Origin: Cylindrobasidium torrendii FP15055 ss-10
Taxonomy: Eukaryota; Basidiomycota; Agaricomycetes; Agaricales; Physalacriaceae
Reading direction: 5' to 3'
DNA: 64,000 nucleotides
Assembly (NCBI GenBank): GCA_000934385.1
Contig: KN880538.1
Span: 1 to 64,000 of the forward strand
A program made the translations under genes and the position numbers. The notes beneath the pieces were generated by a model. The model did no database searches. It saw nothing but the letters and a program-made list of their open reading frames with translations, and was not told where the DNA came from. Below are positions 54,899-64,000 of the stretch, piece after piece (position 1 is the first letter of the stretch; every line of letters begins with the position of its first letter).

Positions 54899-55808
54899 TA
54901 TGAGTCCGCATAGGATGAGCAAAGACGGTCATTGGTGCGTTCTTAAGTCCTTTCCGGAGACAAATCTAGAGTCTGATTCAATCTAGTAGGGTGAACTCGC
55001 CCCATGCAACTGCGAACACACCCACCATCTACAATTGTCAGAACGTGGAGAATTTTCCCGGAGTAACCCAACATGCAGCCGCTCTGTTCCTAAAGCCTTT
55101 CAACTGCGAGACCGTCCCTGACCCCGACGAGTTCTGGGTTTGCTTCTGGGAGCTCATTCGTGGTGAGTAAGTTTCTTGACTTCTCGTCTCCATGTACGAC
55201 TTCACTTCGCAGGCCACTACATCCTACAAAAGAAGCTCGGTATCGTACACGGCGATATATCTATACACAACATGACAATCCAACATGCGCCGGTCAGAAA
55301 AGCCATGCTTATCGACTTTGACATTGCCGAGGTCGCTCGAGAACACACGCCTTTCTCTGGATGGCAGAGGAGTCGGCAAATCGGATCCAAGCCCTTCCTG
55401 TCCCAACGTCTACTTGGCGTGTTCAATGTAGACAATCCCCTCGCTCGCACCTACGCTGACGACTTGGAGTCGTTCTTTTATTGCCTCTTATGGTTGATCC
55501 TGGAGGCTGGATTCCCTGCAGATTCCAGAGCAGGGTCCCCCGACACCATTGCGTCGAAGCGTAATCATTTGAAGAACGCGGTTGTGGGACACCAAGACGC
55601 GGTCTATCCTTGTCCTGCTCTTTGGCCAGGATTTGACCAGTTCCGGTCGGTTATCAAGAACTGGTACCGCTCGTACTACGCAATCCAATACTGGGTAAAA
55701 GTATTGAAGGAAACGATAGATAGCCCAAAGCGCATTGAGACGTTGCTTGATTTTGTGAAGGACACAAAGCCTTATCCACTCGGCGACTCTCAGTCATGGA
55801 TTAAATAG
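54899..55808 (+). CDS. FunK1-type kinase fragment, C-lobe only
   Basis: Start at 54899 ('MSPHRMSKDGHCRVNSPHA'), with introns at about 54935-54987 (GTGCGT...TCTAG) and about 55163-55212 (GTGAGT...TCGCAG), and stop at 55808; about 265 residues. It has the linker 'FNCETVPDPDEFWVCFWEL', the catalytic loop 'VHGDISIHNM' and 'LIDFDIAEV', then 'IGSKPFLSQRLLGVFNVDNP', all closely matching the upstream FunK1 gene. Everything N-terminal of the linker (extra domain, lysine-bearing lobe) is absent, so it cannot bind ATP normally. Probable truncated tandem duplicate; it is still open through to the stop, so a pseudokinase role is possible. Confidence 0.68.
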
Positions 55809-56070
55809 TTTTCACTGTGTTGATTGTCGACTACCAGCCTTACTACTAGTAGATTTTGCACGTTTTGAGGCAATGGCCGTATAACCAAACGAACATACCT
55901 AAGTCATCGTGTGAAGCTCTGCGCCAATTCGTGCGCATTTCGATATCTCTGGGATTATACTCATCGCAGTAAGGTGCTCAAAACTCAGTATTCCAATCAC
56001 AACGCCGGGATGTTAACGAGTAGCGTACGGCCTGAATTGCCACAGTCAATGTCCTGAAAACGAGTGCATA

Positions 56071-57747
56071 CTATACTCCGTACGTCGAGCCCTCGCGTGC
56101 ATCCCATTCTCGCTCCATCCTCTTGCGCTCCCTCTTCGCAGCCTTGCGCGCTCTGAGCGCCTCTGCAGCTGGCAACTTGGGAGGATGCCGTGCACGGGCG
56201 CTTCTTCTCGTTATGATTCTGTCTCCGTCGTGCATGGCACTTGTAGCATAGTCCAGAAAGACCTCGCTCGTTCTCGTGGGTAACGCCGCCGCATACGGAT
56301 CTTGACCCTTGCGTCTCACGACATTGAGAAGGCGTTCGGCGGCAGCGTCGTCGACCAGAAGAACGTGCGCCTGGTTCATGCCTGGCTGGACTGTTGATGC
56401 ATCAGCGTAGCTCAGCCGAGTCGTTATACGGTCCACCTACACATCTTGATATCGCACACGGAGTCCTGGGCGCCAAGTTTGGCGTTGACCCACTGCTTGA
56501 GCTCGTCCTTTCCGCCCGTCCAGCCCGAAACATGGATGACCCTTCCGTTCTTTGGGGGCGCCTTTTCAGCTTGGAAGGACAGTGAAAGCCGGACCACTTG
56601 TGCCCATTGTTTTCTTTTATTGGTATCCAGCACCTCCGCCTCACCCTCCTCTGGAACCCCGACTCGGAGTCCTCTGTACCGCAGAGCGTGCCGCATTGCG
56701 TTCACTGCAGACTCTTCCTCGACAAATTGGAAGTGCGCGTATCCCGAAGCAGAGTTGACGCGCTTCAGCTGACCGTATTTGGCGAAATAGTGGCGGAGCG
56801 CGGATTGTGGGAGTGAGGATGGAATATTGCCGACAAAGACTGTGGGTGTGACACTCATAGTAGGTGGTTCTGAACTTGGGCCAGTGGTAGAGGTATGCTG
56901 GGCAGCGCTGATAGTGGGCGCCCCGTTCAGACGGGAGGATGAGAGCCGGAGTGATACAGAGCGCAGGTAGGCAAGGATGGCACGCGCATCAAAGGCATTG
57001 GCGCAGTGTATGCGAACCCAGAGTTTGGAGGAGCGTAGGTCAAGAACTAGACAAGGTCAGAGGAGCAAGGCAGGATACAAAATGCGTACCAGTTTCACTG
57101 TATTCGATTTCTGGAAAGCGGTCCTTCAACAGTTGCTCTACTGCACGTCCATGTTGTATATCTTCGATAGGGTATACGTAAACGGTGTCGTTTAATATAC
57201 TAACCTGTTGGATGTGAGTAAGATGGATTTGGCTCCCGGGTAGACGCACCTCCTCATCTGCAACATATCTCATATTCCGCTGCCCACTGAACGACGCAGA
57301 CGTTACAAACGCGTCGTCCCCGCCAATGGGTTCTGTGTCCATCTGTTCCCATGGATCGGGAGGAAGCGACTTGTGGGTGCTCAGAGAGCTCGGCCAGTCT
57401 TTGCCTGACCATTCTTCATTTCCAACCACTCGTGTATCGCTTCTTTCCGCATTCAGTGTCGAAGAAGTAGCACGTCCGGCATCGCGTACAGGTCCAGTAC
57501 TTGATGCATTTTCTTCAATATCTTCCCATGGGTCGACTGTGCTAGTGATGTCCCATTTCTTCGCTGATGGCATGACTGAAGGGCCTGCTTGGTTCGATGC
57601 ATAACGCCGATGTTGAGCTTTCGCTATCGCATTACTCGGCCTTCTGGGGGTCCTTTTCGCAGCATGTGTAAGGATTTCGGGAAACGCAGATTGAGCGATT
57701 GCACGACGCGAAGCAGACGACACGGCGCATAATATGCATCCAGACAT
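56071..57747 (-). CDS. RRM protein with mitochondrial-type N terminus (minus partner)
   Basis: Exons 57747-57090, 57046-56441 and 56390-56071 join in frame to 527 residues. N terminus is basic, Ser/Ala rich and without acidic residues ('SSASRRAIAQSAF', 'KRTPRRPSNAIAKAQHRRYA'), a probable matrix-targeting sequence. A middle segment ('LPGSQIHLTHIQQVSILND', 'VLDLRSSKLWVRIHCANAFD') precedes an RRM with RNP2 'VFVGNI' and RNP1 'GYAHFQF'. The C terminus is basic ('EALRARKAAKRERKRMEREW'). Likely RNA-binding protein of mitochondrial gene expression (inference). It could be misread as two genes, because a new ATG occurs just before the RRM. It faces a second RRM gene across 230 bp. Confidence 0.74.
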
Positions 57748-57977
57748 GACGGCGCAGAATACAAGGCAGCTCTCGCATTTGATCCGTCTCTTGATCCGTC
57801 ATTGCTTGATGTGCTGACATAACGAATTCTGCAGTGATCGGAATTCTTCCTCGCGCGTCGTGTTTCTCGCCCTTTGCCTCCTTCCCCTCACCTCCGACCT
57901 CCTTTTGCTCACCGTCCTTCTGCAGTCAAGGCCCGTTGCTACTTTTATAGCCGCTAGTTAATTCCCAGCACGCCAAA
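57748..57977. promoter_or_regulatory. Shared promoter between two RRM genes
   Basis: 230 bp separate the start codons of the minus-strand and plus-strand RRM genes; transcription of both must start within or near this segment. No TATA box is evident, but it contains pyrimidine-rich runs (CCTTTGCCTCCTTCCCC near 57870). Confidence 0.55.
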
Positions 57978-59262
57978 ATGTTCGCCTCCACAATCTTCCG
58001 CGCCGCGCGCACAACTTCAACCCGTCTTGCTCTCCGTGCTTCCATCCCACGGACAGCAGCTATCCCGGCGTTCGCACGCCGCGCGTACAGTGAGCTCGCG
58101 CTCGGAAGCACCGCAGAGGCCGCCGACGCAACAAACAAGGACGAAGCAGAGAAGGCCGGAAGCCCACCTGCTCCTCGCCTGGACCGTAGCTTCGAGAAGA
58201 AAAGTAAGCTGTCAGTTTCATGCTAGTCGTCTGAAGACCCGTTGGGATGCTAGAATAGCAATGTCTTGCCATGGCTCAACCTATGCCTCCGTGTTGCCAC
58301 AGTGCTAATAACTTTTCTATAGTTGGTTACAAGAACAACAATGGTGAACGCACTGCACGTCGCGCACCGGAGCCGGAGAAGCAAGTATACATCGGTAACC
58401 TTCCCGAGGGTATCACCGTGGAGGACCTCCGCTACGAGTTTGGTGACTTTGGTGTCATGACCAGGGTGTCAATGCGTGCGTCTCTTGCTCTTTGAATCCT
58501 TCCACCTTTCTTTTGCGCTCCAATGAGCAGTCGTTGAACACCTCAATCTATGTCTGTGTGAAGTGCTGTCATGTTTCACTCCCTGGGCTCCTCTCGTGTT
58601 GTCCCTTTTCTACAAGGCTAACAATCCGTCGCTCTAGCATCCGGTGCACCGTTCGCTTTCCTTCAATTCGAGAAGGCCGAAGATGCCAAAGCCGTGTTGG
58701 CCGCACATGCCCACGAACCGTTCAGACTCGGAGGCCTTGCAACGAGGATTAGGGCCGTTTCCGACAAGCCTGCTGGTGCGTCATGTTCTCTACGTCTCTG
58801 TCTTTCCATATGTACCCATCCGTCGACATTTTATCTTACCTTGGCGTTCCCGTTCATGTCCCGCTATGGGCGTGCTGGAGTTCGAGTATGCTGACCATTG
58901 GTCCAGGCAAAGACGTCAACGCGCCGCGTCCAGATCGTGAGTGCCAGGTGCGCGCTCGCGGTCTACCGTTCAATGCGGACGAGGAGGCCATCAAGAAGGT
59001 GTTCAGCCGTTTCGGCACTGTCGACACCGTAACAGTGCGTTTGCTTCACTCTCCTCTGTATGATCTTCATGACTAACACTGGCTGCTTTAGATCGTTCGG
59101 TATGAGGACACTGGCCGCCCCCGCGCATGGTTTGTGCAATTCTCAAACCCGAGTGAGGCTCGGGCGGCGCTTGAGGCGGAGGACTTTGTGGTTGAGGGTC
59201 GGAGTGTGCACTGTCAGATGCGGGGACCAGGAGAGAGAGGCGAGTGGGTCGGAAGGCAGTGA
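57978..59262 (+). CDS. Two-RRM protein with mitochondrial-type N terminus (plus partner)
   Basis: Five exons, about 300 residues: exon 1 57978-58203, a second exon from 58323, and further introns after 'MTRVSMP', after 'VSDKPAG' and after 'TVDTVT'. N terminus 'MFASTIFRAARTTSTRLALR' with 'AIPAFARRAYSELAL' has the composition and an R-x-Y-S-type site of a matrix-targeting peptide. RRM 1: 'KQVYIGNLPEGITVEDLRYE', RNP1 'PFAFLQF'. RRM 2: 'CQVRARGLPFNADEEAI', RNP1 'RAWFVQFS'. Stop at 59260-59262. Probable mitochondrial RNA-binding protein; partner genes in yeast-type mitochondria suggest roles in transcript processing or translation, which is inference. Confidence 0.8.
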
Positions 59263-59865
59263 ATGCTCAATTGGTCATCACTTCCTACGAAGGACCTCGA
59301 TTGAGGTAAGCCGGGGACGCATAGAGTGAGGCATGAAAATTACTTACGCATGTCTGTATGATCTAATAGTACATATAATAGTCACAATCCCAGCTCTTAC
59401 TTCGGTGTTTGTTCACACTTATGTGTTCTACTGGGCGTTTTGACAAGTCTAGCTTGCGTCTCATCTGCAGTGAGGTTGTGAACTGCACTCCGGGCGTACT
59501 GCCGGTGATTCTGCGATTTGGGCGTCCTCCAGCTATCGTTGACCCGAAGTTGACCACACCTTCTGTAGATCGTTCATTGTGGGTCCATTATGGACAATGA
59601 AAGATCACCCAATGACGCTGTCTGCAAGATCGGCAACTAGCGTGTTTCAAGCATCCTGGCACACGCAGAGTATCTTGTCCATCACTACTAACGGTACAAC
59701 CACGGGCTTCAATCAATCCGCAATCACCCAAACGCTACTCAGTGCACATGTCACAGGTGCTTCGAGGGCATATGTGTGTATATAAGATAGTGGTCGCGGT
59801 TGTACCTCTGCCCTTTTCCCACCTGTCCCCCCATTGAAGCTGAAGCTGGCTTTCCTGCCATTGAA
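59263..59865. other. Intergenic region
   Basis: About 600 bp between the RRM gene and the DUF6534 gene, same strand; only short frames. It ends with the DUF6534 promoter. Confidence 0.5.
59779..59786 (+). promoter_or_regulatory. TATA box of the DUF6534 gene
   Basis: TATATAAG about 80 nt before the start codon at 59866. Confidence 0.55.
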
Positions 59866-61880
59866 GATGGCCCCGACTGTGCTGATAGAGAGTACGCTGA
59901 CACCGACGGAACACCATCAGGCGGCGTTCCTCCTTGGACCATGGGTGCGTAGCTTTGCTGAGCTGCACTGCATCTATCGTTGGATTGACGAACAGTTTGC
60001 CAGCTCATTGGAAGTTTTTTGGATGTATTCCTCCAAGGTGTCCTCTGCTGTCAGGTGCGCGGAGTTGTCACGGTCAAACGCCGAGTGCGGCATGTGTATG
60101 GGCTGCTATCTAACGCGTTCATTTGATAGTTCCAACACTACTGGGACTGGTATCAAGACGATAAAGTGTGGTTGAAGATGAGCGTGGTTGGGCTCATGCT
60201 TCTCACGACGTTGAAAACGATACAATGCTTGTGCGTGATTTGTCCACGTTCCCATTTTTCCCGTTCCCCCACTCCCCACCGTTGCCCGGGGGCTTTGCCT
60301 CTAGACCTGCACTGCTGTAGTACTTTTCGGAAGTCCTCGAACAGTATGGGCAAATGCCTGCAGCTCCTCATATCACACCGTCCCAGTTATCGCACCACAT
60401 CGTCTCATCTTCTAGTACGAACTAGTTGCACATGCTGACACAGCTCCTTATAGCGCACTCATCTGGATTCAGAGCATCGAGTTCGCCAATGACCTCCAAG
60501 GGGCACTTCTTCTCGGCTATAACGTGTGGTGGCAGGCATACAATTCACTCTTCGTATGTCCCTCTTTCGATCTTTCTTTTCTAAACCCTTTCGGCGATTT
60601 CCTCGACGCCGCGTTGTACCTACATTTTCCCCTTTGCACAAGTGCTATCTCTCGCTTTGTTTTCCACGACCTGCCTCTATTTTTTTACGTTCAGCTTCTT
60701 CCCTCGCCGCTTTTTCTTCGGGGCGTGGTCCTGCTCACATGGGGCTCAATGTCCCGCCATTCCAATCCTAACCCACACCTACACTCTTCTCTCTTTCTTG
60801 AATGCTTCTGTCTTTCATCATTTCTGACCCACCACAGGTTTCTATCATCGGGCTCTACGTCCAGGTTTACTTTTCCTACCGCCTCCTTGTCATCTGCAAA
60901 TCATGGTACATCGTCGGATTTAACGCATTCCTTTTTGCATTCGGTTTTGTTTCACAAGTGATGGCCGTGTGTATACTTTTCTCTCGCTGTAGATATACAT
61001 TGACAGAAGGTTTCCAGTGCATTTACATCCCCACGGGCGATATCCCTAATACTTCGCTCTGGTGTACGCACGAATCTTCTCCTGGGCATACCTTCACGAA
61101 CTGATGTGGATTTGTAGTTGCATGTCATTGGGCCGGCATTCTCGCAGGCGATCTCATGCTCACCCTCCTTACCATCTTCTTCCTCATTCGGTCCAGGCGA
61201 AACGTCCAATCCCAGTGCGTCCCTGTTCGTGTTCCTCTCGATTATGTTTTTTCTCATGTCCATACGAACAGAGGGGTCAGCTTGATTACCTCCCTCGTCC
61301 GGCTCACATTCCAGAGCGCCGCACCCGCTGCCGTCTGCGCGCTCTTCAATCTCGTTTTCTCACAGGTCTACACGGGCAACGACGCGCTCATTTCTGTCGC
61401 ATTCAATATGATGCTCCCTAAGCTCTATGGCATATCCATGATGTGGACGCTCAATGCGAGGAGGGAGATTAGGGCTGTGAGCAATGGGACGAGCAGGTTC
61501 GTTGGTGGACTGGGGGATAGCTCAGGCGCCGACCTGGGGGGTACGTTGAACAGCAGTGCGGGGAGGAGAAGCAAAAAGGTTATGCCGGTATGTGATGAAG
61601 CCTCCGAGGACCGTCGAGGACAAAATCTGATAAGCTTACAGCAGAGCCATGAGTTGGGCGACTTTTCTAGTCACGGTGCGATAGAGGTGTCGACGATTCA
61701 GGAGACTGTGAAGCACTATGATGTTCGTCTGATTCGTGCTGTTTTTTTCTTTAGCTGGAGCTAATTTGCGCATAGCTTGATGATGAGATAAGCTCATACC
61801 ATCTCGAACACAAGGACTCAGATGATGTCGTGTACGGGGACAGGAAGGTCCAACCTTTGCGAGTTCGCCCGTCGCAGTGA
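59866..61880 (+). CDS. DUF6534 family multi-pass membrane protein
   Basis: About ten small exons; joined by eye they give 'MAPTVLIESTLTPTEHHQAA', then membrane segments 'LIGSFLDVFLQGVL', 'VVGLMLLTTLKTIQC', 'LGYNVWWQAYNSLF', 'SIIGLYVQVYFSYRLLVI', 'IVGFNAFLFAFGFVSQV' and 'WAGILAGDLMLTLLTIFFL'. The closing domain 'LITSLVRLTFQSAAPAAVC' to 'LPKLYGISMMWTLNARREIR' is the DUF6534 signature. The 130-residue cytoplasmic tail ends 'LRVRPSQ' at 61880. Seven predicted helices: a GPCR-like topology shared by a very large agaricomycete family without known ligand. Because of the number of introns, some boundaries may be off. Confidence 0.77.
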
Positions 61881-62753
61881 TTCCGTGTGTATGGACTATC
61901 CATATGGATACACGCGTCGGGTCGCTTTATCTATCAGGGGACTTGTAAAGTACTCCTTCGTTTGTGGTGTAGTCTATATGTATGTATACCAGAGATATTC
62001 ATTGTACGAGTAGTGGCGGAGTGAACTGTTAGATTTGAAGATGCCAAGGTGCCAGATACATATGTCCTCGAGCAGGCGATCTCCGGCAATGGCTCAGTCC
62101 AAGAAGTGCTACTGCAATTTACTCAGCTCAATCAGGTCATTCCTTCCGAATTCAATCGCTATATCACAACACAAACATGGCTGAGGGCTCGGCTAGTACG
62201 AGGCACAGCATAGTTCATCGGGATTCGGAATCGGGTCTGCATTTGGGTACATTTCCTGATGCATCCCATACCTAGGATGGGCAAAAATCAACTTTGAAAT
62301 ATACATATAGACTTTCACTGTGAAGATAGAACATCTACTGTTACTTAATGAAGTAATACCGGACGTGGTATATGCCTTATGTAAAATATTCATGCTTCCT
62401 TATAGGGCAGTACGACGCTCATTGATCTTTGATGGAATTCCAAGTGGTCGGGGTACACTTGCCGAACTGCGCCTGGTCGCGCTCGCTCGGTGCAGGCGGT
62501 GCAGGCAGTGTATGCAGTGCATGGTCGTCATCGTGCAAAAAGATCTCTTATAGGCTGTTGGATTTCTCTTGGAGTTGGGAAGATTTCAAAGGGCTTCGAC
62601 CGACGCCTTTTAAAGTTGAAATTCGAATTTGGACCCAGCCGCCGATCCGAGTTGATCTAGTAGCACAGCCACCACTTTAACGCTTCTTCTTCCCATCATC
62701 TTTGTTTCTTCACCGTCCGCCGACGAACTTGGAGCCAACCTGCGGCTTGGTTG
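61881..62753. other. Intergenic region with one coding-like fragment
   Basis: About 870 bp. Positions 62026-62215 form an open, protein-like frame ('TYVLEQAISGNGSVQEVLLQ'), but I find neither start nor continuation. The rest is AT-rich and holds the Cch1 promoter. Confidence 0.45.
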
Positions 62754-64000
62754 ATGAACATTTCGCGCTCGTCTTCCACGTCAGCAGTCGATCTTTCTGT
62801 CACCACGGCTGGACGCTCTGCACCGCAGTCACCATCGCTGGACCCACCACAAGAGGCGCGCCGGCGCAGCTGGAGCAAGGTGGACGACGGGCAGGACCCG
62901 CTGTCGATCGAATTACGCGACGCACCCGCTCGGTACACGGTCACAGACGATCCCTTCGACTCCGATGACACAGACCCGTACGCATATTCCAGTACGAACG
63001 GCCGTTACGCGACAATGCAGGCCGGACCATCCACGGCAACGCTCATCCGGCAGAGAGATAGTACGGCTAGTGATGCGGATGATGTTCATTTAACCGCAGG
63101 ACGTGATGGGGATCCAGAGGCAACCGTAACGCCAAGACGGAGAACTTTGCGGTATAGCGCGTCGCCTTCTCCCCTCAGACGCACTGGGACCGCTATCAAG
63201 TCTGTTTCCCAAGGCTTCCGACGGATGTCCCTCAGAGTGGTCAATTTAGCGAACAGCGGACTGGAGCGCTTGGATGGCGACGACGGTGTGCTCGAGCAGA
63301 AGGAGGAGGACCTGCCGGACTTGAGGAAGGAGATCCCTATACGCGGCAGGACGTTGTGCTGTCTAGGCCCAGATAGTATAATCCGCTTGGCTCTCTACAG
63401 GGCACTGGTCTATCCGTGCGTATGCAGTCCAAGCGTGTCGATTGCTGCTCATCACCCTCTAGACTGACCGAAATCGCTATCCTGCTCTGTATTATCCTGA
63501 ACGCCGTTGTCCTTACCATTCAAGCCGCGCCGTCGTTGCATTACGAAGGAGACAGACCCCCGCGAGTACGTGGATTCTTCCATGAATGGGAAGACTATGT
63601 CCTCTTTGGCATCTTTATATTCTACACGTGCGTGTCCGTCCCCGCTGCCCCGCATCTTCTCAAAGCGCACCTAGTCTGGAAGCCATTGCTCGAATATGCG
63701 TTTCTGGATTCCTATTCGACCCAGAAGTCCCAGCGTCCTCCATCTTCCACATGTTCTCCATGAAGGCCGACCACACCACCGCGGTAGACACCACAGCCGC
63801 CGACCCCGGATTATCGCGCCAATATAGCCTTTCCAGACTGAACCGCAACATGATGCGCCCTTTCATCTTGCGCGGCCAGACATTGTCCTCGGACGAGCCA
63901 AAGAATACGGTCCAGCAAGTCAAAGAAAAGGCCATGCACGCTGTCCAACTCTCCCAGTCATACTCACAAGACTCGAAGCCACCCACATTCATTGCCCAGC
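62754..64000 (+). CDS. CCH1: CCH1-type voltage-gated calcium channel alpha subunit, 5' part
   Basis: Plasma-membrane high-affinity calcium channel pore; the gene runs off the window. ATG at 62754 ('MNISRSSSTSAVDLSVTTAG'). A long cytoplasmic N terminus of about 220 residues with Ser/Thr/Arg-rich segments is typical of basidiomycete Cch1. Then 'CLGPDSIIRLALYRALVYP' before a first intron (GTGCGT...CTCTAG), and S1 'EIAILLCIILNAVVLTIQAA'. S2 'YVLFGIFIFYT' continues after a second intron (GTGCGT...CCTAG) as 'LEAIARICVSGFLFDPEVP'. The last bases are still coding ('SQDSKPPTFIAQ'). It normally works with Mid1. Orthology is likely from domain I alone. Confidence 0.85.

Noticed and set aside
57040..57086. 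Independent C terminus of a mitochondrial protein ending 'APLTLSSS'
   Set aside because: This is intron read-through; splicing at 57089/57047 gives a continuous frame into the RRM.
1..64000. CRISPR array, rRNA, transposase or reverse transcriptase
   Set aside because: No regularly spaced repeats, no rRNA core sequence and no such protein motifs seen on either strand.

Overview
This 64 kb window reads as nuclear DNA of a basidiomycete fungus, most likely an agaricomycete. Genes are compact and nearly all are interrupted by introns of about 45-70 nt with GTRNGT-type donors. The families also point there: FunK1 kinases, a DUF6534 membrane protein, a MYND-DUF4470 protein, a CYP64-like P450, F-box/LRR expansions and a DUF6699-like protein. 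I see no rRNA, convincing tRNA, CRISPR, transposase or reverse transcriptase.

Layout. 0.3-4.6 kb holds plus-strand members of a lineage-specific F-box/LRR family: one 5'-truncated copy, one full copy and one internally deleted relic. 4.8-8.1 kb holds a DUF6699-like gene and a different F-box gene, transcribed divergently. 8.6-21.0 kb is a large, diverged inverted duplication. Each arm carries a C2H2 zinc-finger gene and a small four-helix membrane-protein gene; a MYND-DUF4470 gene and a P450 gene lie in the spacer. 21.4-24.2 kb is a HAM1-like gene. 24.9-33.2 kb holds a secreted family 9 pectate lyase, the sterol C-4 methyl oxidase ERG25, a three-finger C2H2 gene, a Zn2Cys6 regulator and a GPI-anchored serine/threonine-rich protein.

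33.7-43.3 kb is a head-to-tail array of five more F-box/LRR paralogs on the minus strand, with a period near 2 kb. Nearly every copy of this family has the same short sequence block just upstream of its start. 43.6-49.8 kb is a block of apparent housekeeping genes (PPP1R37-like LRR protein, a small unknown, RCC1). 52.0-55.8 kb is a tandem FunK1 pair whose second copy has lost the N-lobe. 56.1-59.3 kb is a divergent pair of RRM proteins, both with mitochondrial-type N termini, sharing a 230-bp promoter. The window ends with a DUF6534 membrane protein and the 5' part of a CCH1-type calcium channel gene.

No single pathway ties the window together. Conserved single-copy genes alternate with rapidly duplicating families. 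The two signals I consider most worth following are the zinc-finger/membrane-protein cassette present as an inverted pair, and the shared leader of the F-box array. Exon boundaries given here were inferred by eye from splice consensus, reading frame and comparison between paralogs.
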